From Isoetes taiwanensis (taxonomy: Eukaryota; Streptophyta; Lycopodiopsida; Isoetales; Isoetaceae): DNA of 64,000 nucleotides. Positions 9,877-21,000 of the stretch are shown here, piece by piece. The position numbers and the translations under genes are program-made. The stretch is from assembly GCA_021234155.1 (NCBI GenBank), contig JAJEKV010000025.1, positions 9,797,017 through 9,861,016 of the forward strand, given 5' to 3'. How positions within the stretch are numbered: the stretch's first letter is position 1; each line of letters opens with the position of its first letter. The notes under the pieces are model-generated. The model saw only the letters and a program-made list of their open reading frames with translations, was not told the DNA's origin and did no database searches.

Positions 9877-10697
9877 TTAGAGTTCTGCAATTGTTTTGGA
9901 AACCCTGGTTTTATTGTGGGAATTCAAAAAGGGCGTGGCCGTCCATTTTTGGCGACCTCTGTTTGCACGATTTTCCCTGACCTTACAGTTGTCGAGGGCC
10001 TGGCAAGGGCCGAATTCTCGAGCGATTTTGGGCGACAGAGGGTGGCCGCAGATGGTTTCTATTTGTGGTTGATTTGGGCCGATATACGGTGATCAAGGTT
10101 TAATAAGATCGGCGGCGGAAGGATCATCTTCTCGCTTGTTAAGGGGTTCTCGCCGGTTTTAGATCAAGGGGTTTTGTTCCTCTCTCGAAAGGCAGCTTTT
10201 GATTCTCGCTACCATCTTGCGATGAAACCGGCTGCCTTTACTCGCCCAAATCGATCAAACCGGCTCCAACCAAATCAAACCAACCGCCTTTACTCAACCG
10301 GGATTTATGATGGGTGTTGGATTTCTCGCAGGGTGCAATGCCGAGTTCTGGTGCTTCCAGTTTCCTCGATTCAATTTGCCCATCGCTTGCCTCTCCCACA
10401 TCGATTCTTGTGGAGTAGAAACCGGTTTGAGAAGTAGTTTTGAGAAGCTTCGAAGTTGGGGCGCTTCTTTTGGTGCTCTTCCATTGCACGCACGCAAATG
10501 CAGGATACCCCGCCGCCGAAAGTGAGGCGATTTTTTCCCCTTTGATCGCAGCAAGGGTTAGAGCAGGTGCACCGCTGAACTTGATCGCTGCCACGCAATA
10601 ATGTGGCAAGACCCCTATGTATTGAACCATTGGAATGTTGTTTTTATATCTGACGGCTGAGAGTTTTTAAATTAAAAAAAAAAAACCCATTAGAGTT
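9877..10697 (+). mobile_element. Poly(A)-tailed insertion in the SINE-like array
   Basis: About 800 bp unrelated to the array separate two halves of an array unit. The insert ends in an A-rich tail at 10668-10685. ATTAGAGTT occurs at both edges (9876-9884 and 10689-10697), and the adjoining array words ATAACCCACTCA and ATAGACCCATTCA also look duplicated. This fits retroposition of an RNA. The body is GC-richer and has no recognisable protein. It could be a retrocopied transcript or an unclassified SINE. Confidence 0.55.
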
Positions 10698-11240
10698 ATA
10701 GACCCATTCAATTATTTTTGGAATATGGTCTATGGTTTCAGGAATTGTCATTTTTACATCCAGATCAAATCCCTCTGGAATCCTGTTATTGTGCTACATA
10801 TTCTAAATGAGGTGCACTCAGACTACCACGCCCGTCGGGTTCGTCGACCCTACGGCCCAGATCGTATGTTGGACCCTCCTAGCACCTCTCGTTTCCCTTA
10901 TGGTCATTTATGATTTGGGGCACCTATGATTTTTAAAGTATGAAATACGAGTTTGCCTAAGGTTTTGTTGGAATATCGAGCTTCTATATGGCTTTGCTTA
11001 AGGTTTTAGAATATGAAATAGGGGTCTACCAAAATAACTCAATATCCTAATAAGACTACTTTGCCCAACATAACTAATGAGCTAACGTGATTATTTTTTA
11101 GTTTAAATCTATGTTTTTTTTTATAACAACCCACTCAATTGTTTTTGGGATATGGTCTATGGTTTCAGAAATTGTCATTTTTACATCCCTATCAAATCCC
11201 CCTGGAACCCCTTGTTATTGTGCTACATATTATAGTTTCT

Positions 11241-13444
11241 TTACTATTTGGTGTATTATTAGAGCCTGAAATATTATTTACATTATGTAATAGCATTGTT
11301 ATTCTAGTTTGTATTCATTAATGTTCAACCATTTGTGGAGCAAGGCAGCCAACAAGTCATAAAGCAAGTGCTACCCCCGCATTTGAATAAAATAAGAAGC
11401 GAATCGATCAATTTTTACTACATTCTGAGTCATTTCCTTTGCTAGAAGAACAAGGTTTTCAAACATAATAGTATTAACTTGCCAATACTCCTGCTTATTG
11501 ACCTTGTTTGAATGTTTAGGATAGGTGGGAGGTATCCCATCTTGAATGAAACACCACTCTCTCATTTAAGGGTGTCTAACTAATCAAGGACTTGCATGAT
11601 ATACAATGGTGCTCCCTAGAACTAATCATTCCTCACTTTCTACTTAGCGTAGCTTGCTACAGGGTCATGAATGGGAACTCAGCTTTCGTCTGGGTATACA
11701 TCCCAGCATTGCTGTCATATTTGTACAACGCATCTGACGGTTGGCGATGTGTTGAAAACTCTTGCTAAAAGGCTATATGTGTCGGCAAATTCGGGCCATC
11801 CATTGGACGCCTTGAACAAACATGCCACAAACCAACAAGCAAGTCTACAGTATATATAACTTAGATGACGAGTTTTTTGAGTCGTCTTTTAAACTTTAGA
11901 ACTTGAAGTGGTCACATAATTCTATAAACTTTCATTAAATATCTGCTAAAATTGGATGCTTAGAAGTGTAATTTAAAGCCCAATAGACCTAGAGTATGGC
12001 GGGTTGACCCTAGGAAAATGACGTGCGCCTTGATTATTCATGTTAAACATCTTTTATCCATGGTTCTTGGTTGTTCCAATCTCTTGACCACCAAAAAAGT
12101 ATGGCGCATGTGAATTTATAACGAATACTAAAAAGGGGTGATTTTTGACGAAATGGCCCACAGAGGGCGTATATATTTTACTGCAAACTTTGAAAGGAAT
12201 ACTCATATGTTAAAGGTTCATTAAGAGGAAGTTCGTCATAGCTGTAAAAGTCTTGTTGAAGTTCTTTGATGATTATGTCTATCGCCCCACTGAAGTTCTG
12301 TGCCTTGATGTAGAATCCCCAGCTGGTTCCATTGATGCATGCTATTGAAGATAAATTATCAAGCCATCTCACACCTTTTCTCATCATTGAAGAGTAATGT
12401 GATTGGTGAGCACCACGAACTGGCTTGCAAGTACCCCCTATTTAGGGCTAGAGATTTTTTAATAGCTTGTTTAGACATTTGCATACAAGCCATTGGAGAG
12501 GAGGGCATGTCGCAAGGACATTAGAAGAGGACCAATTGTGTCTTAAGGGTCTGCTCAGGCCTATTACCTAATGTAATAAACGAGGGGCAAGCACCGTACA
12601 TAAGATGTGCCAAAGATCCAAAATGAACAATGTGCTATTTGTAGGGGCGTAGTTGATCAAATCGCAAGAAACTTGAAGCTTCTTGCAGCTATACAAATCA
12701 TATTGTGTTCTCAAACTTATCTACTTACTTAAAAAGTCTTTGCAATTTCTCGCCACCTCTGTGTCATGATTATTCTCAAAAGGACAATGTGAGTGTTGGA
12801 AAAGTTTTTTCCGTCCCAGCTAATTTTTCACCCATTTTTTCCTTTCAGCTTCTAAGATCTATTTTTTTTTCGAGCCCCTTAGTAAGGGTATTAAAGAGTG
12901 GTAAAATTCGCCAAATGGCTATTTTTTAGACCTTTAGTCAAATTTTGTGGCTAAACTTAATAAAGATCATTTTTTAAGAAAAATAATAATTTAGCCATTC
13001 CAAAAGAGAAAAAAATTTGGACACCTAGAGTTTGGCCAGGATTGGCTGCATTATGACATGCTAAATTGCCTTCTTTGAAGCTGATTAGGTGCACCCTGAT
13101 CAATTCAAATAGCCATGTTGAATCTATTCATGGACCTCCTTAATTTAAGAATTGCCATTAGCTACATCAATCATGTTTTAATAGATATATTAAATTTGAA
13201 TCTATAAACTGTTTAGGTTAAAGATTATGAAGAATGTTATGTGGTGAGCATTTTAAGCTCTAAGTAATAGCGTTTTATTCTTGCAATTGTTGACCTTAAG
13301 GGGCTCTATGCACCAAGTTAGCCATTTGGATGCATTTGACCCCAACATAAATATGTGTGTTCCCTCAAATGGTATTGTGTGCTCCTCATGAATTGTACTT
13401 TAAATTTGTTATTGTTTTGTAATGCAAGTATATCGAATTAGTTG
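11241..13444. other. AT-rich sequence without recognised genes
   Basis: A 69-residue frame at 12178-12387 (-) is uninterrupted and not low-complexity, but I cannot assign it. The rest shows no repeat, RNA or protein signature. Confidence 0.45.
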
Positions 13445-14080
13445 TCATTCATGTTCTAATGAATTCTCAGAATTTGAAGTTAACTAGTTGCACTTTGGCC
13501 ACCAACCAAGAAAAATTCGCCAATACAAGAAGTTCATATCATAAAAGTTTTACATTTTAGCCAAGTGGGAAGATAACTAAAGGGTTTTATTTTATCAGAT
13601 ATCACCTAATAAAAATCTATGGACTTTTATTTTCAATAGGTTTAGCCAATCTTAATTTGAATAGAAAAACATTTAGGACCCTTAACATTTACCCCCCCCC
13701 TACCCTCTCCTCAAATGGCACCGCCACTTGGATGATCAAATCTGCAGTAATGCATATCTACTCCTGTGTCATTCATGTTCTAATGAATTCTCAGAATTTG
13801 AAGTTAACTAGTTGCACTTTGGCCACCAACCAAGAAAAATTCGCCAATACAAGAAGTTCATATCATAAAAGTTTTACATTTTAGCCAAGTGGGAAGATAA
13901 CTAAAGGGTTTTATTTTATGGAATTAATATCTACTCCTGTGTCATTCATGTTCTAATGAATTCTCAGAATTTGAAGTTAACTAGTTGCACTTTGGCCACC
14001 AACCAAGAAAAATTCGCCAATGCAAGAAGTTCATATCATAAAAGTTTTACATTTTAGCCAAGTGGGAAGATAACTAAAGA
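13445..14080 (+). repeat. Three direct copies of a roughly 150-bp repeat
   Basis: Near-identical blocks start at 13445, 13769 and 13942 (marker TCATTCATGTTCTAATGAAT). They end in GGGAAGATAACTAAAG. The third copy is cut by the 5' junction of LINE A. Confidence 0.9.
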
Positions 14081-14180
14081 ATTTGAAGTTAACTAGTAAG
14101 ACACAGGAGTAGTGGCTTACCTGGATCAGAGTGGAAAAGCGGTGATAACCAAGAAGCAGAGAAGCTAGGAAACTCGGGTC

Positions 14181-15023
14181 TTGAAGGTAAGCCTGTGGAA
14201 TGCACACGGTCTTCACCAGGTTAAGATGGCAGCCACTTGGTCAAATTGGGAGCAGCAAGATATTCTTCTGTTCAATGAAACTTGGGAGCACCAGACAAGA
14301 CCATTACCAGATATACCAGGGTTTGTTTTAACTGGGAATATATGGAATGAAAAAGCAAACACAGTGGGGCGCGGGTTTGGTGGAATAGCAGTGTACAGCA
14401 GAAAGGAAATTTCATCTGAAATAGAACTTGTGTCAACAGACAGCAATAAACAGTTCATATGGATCAAAATAAAAGGTCTATATTTAGGGGTATGCTATTT
14501 TGCTCCGCTATCTGCCACCACATATGATAAACAAGGCTATGATAGATCAGATCCATTTCATGCCTTATGTATGGAGGCCATGGAATATAGTAAAACAGGA
14601 GAAGTAATATTACTTGGTGATTTTAATGCAAGAACAGGGCAAAAGCAATCCATGACGTTTGAAGATGTTTCGGATGTTCGGTTACGGGAAGTAGAAGAAC
14701 CATGCTATGAAAGAAGATCAGAAGACCTGATCATGAACTCGATGGGAGAAAAACTTCTCGAATTGTGCACCATTTGTAGTTTGAAAATATTGAATGGCAC
14801 AAGCTTTTTTCCACATTCCGGGATGTACATGTATGAAAATCATGCTGGTTCAAGTACAATAGACTACCTTATTACGAGAAAGATAAATCTGGTCACCAAG
14901 TTCAGAATTGGCGAGTTGCTACCGGAATCAGATCATAAACCCCTGTTCTTGGAACTTAGGATCACAACCAGAAGGAAGAATGAAGCTCAATTCTGCCCGA
15001 GACTTAAGATTAATCAAAGCTAG
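14181..15023 (+). pseudogene. LINE A endonuclease domain
   Basis: About 280 residues of an exonuclease-endonuclease-phosphatase fold, which nicks target DNA to prime reverse transcription. Visible motifs are LWNAHG near the start, FNETWEH (catalytic Glu), LLGDFNARTG (Asp/Asn pair), STIDYLI and SDHKPL (the C-terminal Asp-His). The frame opens at a TTG, with no ATG nearby. Upstream in frame, a short stretch ends in a stop, perhaps the end of a first ORF. A TAG closes the domain before the linker, so the protein is broken. Confidence 0.9.
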
Positions 15024-16371
15024 AAAGAATCTTATGCGAAGCAGGTAGAAGAGACCATGGCATCCATGGAGTGGCAAGGGAAACTCGTTTCAGATGCCAA
15101 TCAATTCTCGCAAGTGTTGTTACAAGCTACAGAACAGGTTTTCGGCCTAACTAAAAAATGCTCTCAAAGCAAACCGACCAATGCATGGTGGGATGCAGAC
15201 TGTCAGAAAGCAAGGGCGGCATTGCCACAGCGATGTGTTCACAAACCAAAATGGTACAGATCTTATCTGAGACAGAAAAAGAGAACTTATTTTAAGAAAA
15301 GGCAATTGGATTTAGAAGCACAAATTAAGGAGACTCCACAAACTTTTTGGAAGGCTTTACAGGGGAAATTGGATGCGCCCGTTTTGGATCAACAGGATCT
15401 ATGGGTTTGGTTAAGTCAATCTACACCATAGATGGAATTGAGAACATGCAATTCCCAGTGCCAGACATGGATCTTTTCTCGGAATTAGATGTGTATGAGA
15501 CATTGTCAGACATGGAAAATGGCAAACCACATGATGTGCAAGGCATTTGCATCGAGCTGTTTAAATGGGGGGCAGTCACACTCTCACAAAACTTACCAGC
15601 TTGCTAAATCAAAGCATCAGAGAAGGGCTTCCAGAAGATTGGACAGTGAACCGAGTGCATCCAATATACAAGGCAGAAGATAAAAATCAAGTTCAGAATT
15701 ACCGTACAACTAAACTTTTAGGAGCGTTGCTAGAGAGGAAACTTAGTACATGGGCGGAAGCTAATGATAAGCGAGCTCCTTCACAGGCTGGTTTTAGAAG
15801 AGAGCATAGTACTTTGGATCATGCGCTTATGCTCCGTGTTCTAATTGAACGAGCTAAAGCACCGAACAGGGCCCTGTATGTGGCTTTCGTGGATTTCACG
15901 AAAGCATTTGACACGGTTCCAAGAAAGGAATTGGGAGAGAGAATGATGCAGATTGGGGTCCCGGATGAACTCAAAGGGGCAGTCTCTCAGCTCTAATCTG
16001 AGGTATTAGTGACACTATCCCGAGATATGCCAACCTTGATAAAAAACAATATAGGTGTTCGCCAAGGCTGCCTTCTGTCTCCAATGCTATTTGGCTTATT
16101 CATTGATGAACTTGAGGAGTGGATGCAGAGAAATCATCATGCAGGTACCAGGCTTGGGCAGTATGTGATCCAATTGCTGCTTTATGCGGACGATGTTGTT
16201 CTGCTAGCTGAAAAGAGACATGTCCTACAAATGAGAGTCAATGTAAAGAAAACAAAAATTATGCAATTTGGAACCCGGGATCGGTCATATTTCATATACA
16301 AAGGAGAGAAGATAGAAACTGTGGAGTGTTTCATGTACTTGGGCATTGACTTCGCCTCAAAGTATACATGA
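15024..16371 (+). pseudogene. LINE A linker and reverse transcriptase
   Basis: The RT motifs are split over several frames. They are a lysine-rich linker with WWDADCQKAR, then AGFRREHSTLDHAL, FVDFTKAFDTVPR (motif A), GVRQGCLLSPMLFGLF (motif B), LLLYADDVVLLAE (motif C, catalytic DD) and FMYLGIDF. Stops or shifts occur near 15431, 15605 and 15996. The catalytic residues are present but no single frame is intact. Confidence 0.9.
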
Positions 16372-16576
16372 AAGGAGTGTATCAAAAGAAGGGTAACAGG
16401 TGGAAAATCTGCTCTGTATGCTATGCTTTCAAAATGTGCCAAACGTTTTCTCATGGAGGGATCTCAGGAAAATGCTCTTCAAAGTTTTAGTGCAAACTGT
16501 AATCCTCTATGGTTCGCCCATCTGGGGACCAAAAACATCTCAGAAATAATGGGGGCAGGTCGAATCTGTTCAGAAA

Positions 16577-17269
16577 TTGTTTATATGCGGGGAATTGGGT
16601 ATCAAACATACCACACCATATGCAATCATTCTGGCAGAAACTGGCATGTTTCCTCTTGAGCTAGAGGCCTTGTATCAGGCAATCAATTTTGTTAACAGAA
16701 TTAAAGAGGAACCAGAAAGTAGACTTTCTTATCAAGCATTACAAATATCAACAGAGCAAGGATGGTTCCGAGATCTGCGGGAATGGGCCAGCAAATGGGG
16801 AATTACAGATATAAATTGGTCGAAGGGGAAGAAGGAGGCACGGGTTTTGCTCCAAGAGCTGGCTGTCGACAAACTTTGGTCCACACCAGGGCGCAGGATG
16901 TCGCACTATAAAAATACGGTAAACACCATGGCGGATTATGTGGAGCAGGCATACTTATCAGCATATATGCCGAGAAGAACCAGACAAATAGTATCCAGAT
17001 ACCGGGTCAGTTCACATAGATTGGAAATCAAAGTGGGCAGATGGCTCAAAAATCCCATTGAGAATCGAGTTTGCAAGTTATGCGACTTGGTTTGTGTAGA
17101 AGACGAAGATCATGTCTTCACTGCATGCTCGGCTTACACAGATATTAGAGAAAAACACAATATCCATGCTGGAAGTTTTAGTTCCCTCTTTGCATTAGAT
17201 TTAGAAGAAATTGGATGTTATATCAAAACAATAGATGAACATCGTTCATTTCTATTGGGAACCTTGTGA
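16577..17269 (+). pseudogene. LINE A C-terminal domain with zinc knuckle
   Basis: A 230-residue frame ends at TGA 17267-17269. Near its end it has CKLCDLVCVEDEDHVFTAC, a C-x2-C...H-x4-C knuckle of the kind found at LINE C-termini. It is preceded by a basic region with SSHRLEIKVGRW. The same layout recurs in LINE B and LINE C. Confidence 0.8.
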
Positions 17270-17651
17270 AAATATTATCTCTATTCAGGCTCTTTGGCCT
17301 TTAAGGCCCCTCAGGGCAATGACATATAAGAATAATAATAATAATAATAATATTTGATCAAGGATGCATTTAGGGTATTTAGGAGTTTAGGAAACTATCA
17401 AACAAGCTATGGTGAAGCTTTCTAGATGGGATAATATAAATTAATTCAACAAGAAGCGATTTCGCTGTATTTTTTGTTGTATGATGATAAAGGTGATGAA
17501 TGCAGGCAGTTCAAAATTGTAAAGCATGCCACAGGTTGCGCTACTACTCCTTGCAAACCAAAGAAAAGATGAAGCCCCATGTTAAATTCTTCAATCCGGC
17601 AGAATTGAAGAGTTTTTTCTTTGGGCAAAAATAAGACTTTACGTATAGGGG

Positions 17652-17770
17652 AATGGAGGTTGGACTGCATTCTAAAATTTGCAGGTGGGGTCTCGCGACC
17701 GGCGTTAGCGGGGAGCGGGTCACCTGCAAATTTGGGAATGGAGGACCAACCTCCATTCCCCTACAAAATA
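17652..17770. repeat. Long imperfect palindrome (about 45-bp arms)
   Basis: AGGGGAATGGAGGTTGG ... TTTGCAGGTG is mirrored by CACCTGCAAA ... CCAACCTCCATTCCCCT around a GC-rich centre with CTCGCGACCGGCGTTAGCG. A related copy lies in inverted orientation at 20848-20935. Confidence 0.8.
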
Positions 17771-17896
17771 GAAATAAGTGAGTAGATTTTCGTAGAGTTT
17801 TTGCAAAAAACACAACAGATTCGACCAGATGAACAGATCTAGTGAAGAATGATCCAGGTGCAAGGTTCTTTGCAGATCGGTGAAGAAGAGGAGGAT

Positions 17897-17986
17897 AACC
17901 CTCCTCTTGAGATGATTATGGCAGATAACCCTCGAGGCCGGCAGGTCGAGAGGGTTATCTGCCATAATCATCGAGAGGGGAGGGTT
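17897..17986. repeat. Hairpin with about 37-bp near-perfect arms
   Basis: The left arm 17897-17933 and right arm 17948-17986 pair with only a few mismatches. The shared core is GATGATTATGGCAGATAACC. The loop is about 14 nt and GC-rich. The size and pairing would suit a small-RNA precursor or a MITE remnant; nothing else shows which. Confidence 0.8.
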
Positions 17987-17989
17987 GGC

Positions 17990-19535
17990 CTCCCTTAAAC
18001 ATCTGGTGGAGGCGATTATCACCATAGATATGATAACTTCCTCAATCTCAACCGTGGAGTTGATAATCACTCAGGAGCGATGGATTATCAGAAATAACCT
18101 CCCCTGTCAAGATGCTGATTGAACGGTGGAGATTGCAGCGATCAGATAATCGCACGACACCAGATGTTTAAAGATCCATCGCAGGGTTGTTTGCAGACCA
18201 CGACTCGCCTGCAAAGAAGAACTCTGAATCATGATGAGCAGCTGCGAAGAAGAATTCTGAATCGTGAAGAACAGCTATGAAGAAGAACTCATGGCGAATC
18301 CTGATGCTAGAAGAAGGGCTGCTCAGACTGCTATGACGGCACTCTGAAGAACCCTAAAGAAAAAAACCCCAAAAAAAACCTGGACCACCAGTCAAGCGGA
18401 ATGAGGGAGCCCGACTTCCATTCTGCTATATTGGCTAGTGCTACATATAAACGTAGGATGGGCGCCAGGGAATAAGAGGACCCTATTTGTATTTTGGAGC
18501 TAAGAGAGAAAGGGGCATGGTGAGAGAAACTGGGCCAACGCGAAATAACAAAATGGTTTAGAGGATGCACTACATTTCAAATGATGCAATGACTTATTAC
18601 AACACAACAATAAGTTAATGCTTAACAAAATTTTGTGGGGAAAATGTTCTACAACGTCCAAAATCTAGGACATGCATACCTTTGGCCGCCTCCACTAACT
18701 GCTAACTGGAGGTCATGCACATTTTTACAAGATGGGACATGATTTATTCCATCCTTAGAAATTTGTAAACAAGTGCACAAACTGAATTGTGACAGAAGCA
18801 TGACCTCAAAGCCTAGATTCTGACGTGGAAAAAGTGCCACTGTGTGGCAGCACGAAGGCACTATTGACATGCCAAAATCTTGGTCTTGAGGTCGTTCCTG
18901 CAACGTAAATGTAAAGTGATAGAAACTCAGTTCCAGTAGAACAAATAGAATACAGGGTGAGGTAAATTGAATCCAAGGTAGAACAGTTGGTATGCTCAGT
19001 AGAAATGTAGAAGACAAAGAACGCAAAGCCATGGCCAACCAATTTTTTCGGCCAACAATCATATAAAAAAAGTTTGCCATGTGGCAGATCGTTATTGGCT
19101 TCGTGTACATAATTTTTTTCACCTTATGTAGGTGCAGGAAAAGAATAACAAAGAGCAAAGAGTTGTTGATGCATAGGGCATATAATTGTTGTGATGTGCT
19201 AATGTTGACTTAGAAGCAATCATGGGCAAGGAAGCCAACAAACTAGTGGAGGAGCATTACCTAGCATAGAAGTTAACAATTGACAGAGGATTTGGGCCAT
19301 GATAATGACGTTGCGATGACACAAAGGTGGTCACGTACAAAAGAGTAGTGGTTTCGTGGCAATCACGAAGGACAACTGGACCGTTGAACACGTATACATT
19401 GAACACGTCTAGATGATAAGGAATATAATAGAATGGAATAGAATAGAATAGAATAAATTAAATTAAATTAAATTAGATGATAAAGAACCAACTTAGTAAA
19501 GGAGGCACTTTTCAAGCAGGCTTTTTTAAGGCCAC
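17990..19535. other. Non-coding sequence upstream of the RALF gene
   Basis: It contains imperfect repeats of about 33 bp with GAAGAAGAA-CTCTGAATC words (18210-18300). Short pentamer tracts GAATA and TAAAT lie at 19431-19470. A minus-strand frame at 18649-19158 is uninterrupted but has no recognisable family and is probably chance. Confidence 0.45.
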
Positions 19536-19590
19536 AATTGAGCTTCAAACTTGGGAGGCCACAATTGAGCTTCAAACTTGGGAGGATTTG
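19536..19590 (+). repeat. Two tandem 28-bp repeats in the RALF leader region
   Basis: GCCACAATTGAGCTTCAAAC followed by TTGGGAG occurs twice back to back, ending about 5-10 bp before the RALF ATG. It would lie in the 5' leader if transcription starts upstream. Confidence 0.85.
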
Positions 19591-19594
19591 AAAG

Positions 19595-19942
19595 ATGGGA
19601 GGATCAAAGGCGGTCATGTTTCTGCTGCTGCTGGTTGGAGCTACGGTTGCGAAGGGGGGGTGCCGCGGCGGATCCGTAGCGGACTGCGAAGAAGAAGAAG
19701 AAGAAGAAGAGCTGATGCTTGATTCAATAATCAACAGAAGGCTGCTCCAAACGACCACCTCCACAACCTCTTACATCAGTTATGAAGCTTTGTCTGCAGA
19801 CCGGACCCCCTGCCCTGCTGGTTCTGGTTATTCTTACTACACTAATAATTGCCAGTCTACCAATGCCACAGCTGACCCTACTGCCCGCGGTTGCTCTACC
19901 ATTACCCGCTGTGCTCGAGATACTTCTGATGCTTCAACCTAA
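19595..19942 (+). CDS. RALF-like signalling peptide precursor
   Basis: A complete single-exon frame of 115 residues, ATG 19595 to TAA. RALF peptides are secreted and bind CrRLK1L receptor kinases with LLG/LRX partners, raising apoplastic pH and tuning cell expansion. Residues 1-21 form a signal peptide with a Leu-rich core. A run of eight Glu (32-39, a GAA/GAG repeat) precedes RRLL (48-51), the site class cut by the subtilase S1P. The mature part has YISYEAL (60-66), the receptor-binding signature. It has four cysteines (73, 86, 100, 106) in the family order, with RGC and TRC. The usual ANPY before RGC is replaced by ADPTA, a divergence from seed-plant RALFs. It lies between inverted copies of a repeat (17652-17770 and 20848-20935). 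It is the clearest host gene in the window and appears intact. Confidence 0.9.
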   Translation: MGGSKAVMFLLLLVGATVAKGGCRGGSVADCEEEEEEEELMLDSIINRRLLQTTTSTTSYISYEALSADRTPCPAGSGYSYYTNNCQSTNATADPTARGCSTITRCARDTSDAST

Positions 19943-20334
19943 ATTATTCTCGTGTCCCCCCAATTCTACAATAATTGTAGCCTTGTTTTCTCCCTCTGCT
20001 GCTATTCATTTCTTATTATTTGGGTTCATTTTGGCCTTCCGTTTTTGGTACCGCAATTTGTTGTGTATGTTATCGCCATAGTTTGGTCGCCGGAGGCGTT
20101 CTTGCAGGAATTTGTTACAGGAATTTGTTACTGGAGGTATATTACAGGAATTTGATAGCCTAGAATATCAAGGCGTTTCCTGACTCTGCCTCTGACATTC
20201 GGTTTTCCCGTTTGAATCTGTGACATCGATTCTTTTCTTTTTGTTGAAAAGCTTGTTTTTTTTTTATTTTTTTTTCCATGGTTTTTTTCTTTTTAGAAAA
20301 AGTTTGATTTTTTTTGGTTTACGCACAAAATAAA

Positions 20335-20540
20335 AATAGGGTCGATTTTTAATTCTCGTTTGCATTCTTATGGTGCCACATGGCACCTTCTTACACAGTG
20401 GAATGGAAGTATTCCTCGTGATTATGCAAAAAAAAATTTGGTTTTGTTAAGGGTTCAAAATAGAAATAGGCTCGACTTTTTATTCTGGCGTGCATTCTTG
20501 TGGTGCCACATGGCTCCTCCTACACAGCGAAATGCAAGTA
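20335..20540 (+). repeat. Direct duplication downstream of RALF
   Basis: GGTGCCACATGGCxCCTxCT with its surroundings occurs at about 20370-20395 and again at about 20500-20525. Each copy is preceded by a purine-rich AAATAGG-TCGA stretch. It is probably a small local duplication of non-coding sequence. Confidence 0.7.
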
Positions 20541-20847
20541 GGGTCAACCTATTTTATTTTCTTTGGGTTTTGTTTTAGTGTTCTTTGAGCTCCGCAGTTT
20601 TTCGACCGCCAGCTAGTTCTTCAACCACTAAGTGTTCTTCAGGTGTTCTTCAATCATTGCAGGCATTCCAACCATGGAAATAGCTCTTTGATGCGCCACA
20701 GGTGTTCATCGCCCAAGTATTCGGGCAATGCCAAAGCACTGCAATACACTGCTGGATCTCCTAAAACTCAAAATCTGCTTAGAAATCTGTCGGGTCTACT
20801 CAGGAATCTTCTAAAGCTATGTTTTTGTCAGATCTTCTAGCACCCCC

Positions 20848-20935
20848 TATTTCTATTTTGTAGGGAATGGAGGTTGGTCTTTCATTCCCTGTTTTGCAAG
20901 GGCCCCGCTTCTGGCTAACGCCGGAGACGCCTTAC
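20848..20935. repeat. Inverted partner of the 17652-17770 palindrome
   Basis: TATTTCTATTTTGTAGGG, then AATGGAGGTTGGTC, then GGCTAACGCCGG, matches the complement of 17690-17780 in the same order. The two would be terminal repeats of a roughly 3.3-kb unit containing RALF, or independent insertions of one small repeat. Confidence 0.6.
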
Positions 20936-21000
20936 ATTAGAGAGACTATATAGAAAAAAAGGTGCTCTTATACAAATGGTATATTTAAAAATTACTATAA

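Larger units (their letters stand above)
7738..11240 (-). repeat. Tandem array of about 430-bp SINE-like repeats, interrupted twice
   Basis: The same unit recurs with the marker TAGTCATTTATGATT at 8742, 9198, 9631 and (as TGGTCATT) 10901. Spacing is about 433-456 bp once the insertions are removed. On the minus strand each unit starts with a tRNA-like head: TAGCTCATTGGTTATGTTGG resembles a pol III A box, and GGTTCGAGCCCC, about 45 nt later, is a B box. The array is interrupted by a Helitron-like element (7890-8741) and a poly(A)-tailed insertion (about 9877-10697). A small 29-bp duplication sits at 8970-9028. The units are tRNA-derived by motif; that they amplified in tandem rather than by separate insertions is inferred from the regular spacing. 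Confidence 0.7.
14097..17352 (+). mobile_element. LINE A: non-LTR retrotransposon, 5'-truncated and decayed
   Basis: The order is an AP-type endonuclease (14181-15020), a linker (15024-15430), reverse transcriptase (about 15565-16371), a thumb/C-terminal region with a CCHC-like knuckle (16577-17269), a short 3' UTR and an (AAT)n tail at 17331-17352. At least one stop (15021-15023) and several frameshifts interrupt it. It shares its RT and knuckle layout and a trinucleotide tail with LINE B and LINE C, so the three form one family. The clade is not certain. Confidence 0.9.

Noticed and set aside
18649-19158. 169-residue minus-strand frame near RALF
   Set aside because: Composition is that of random AT-rich sequence with no domain or splice support.
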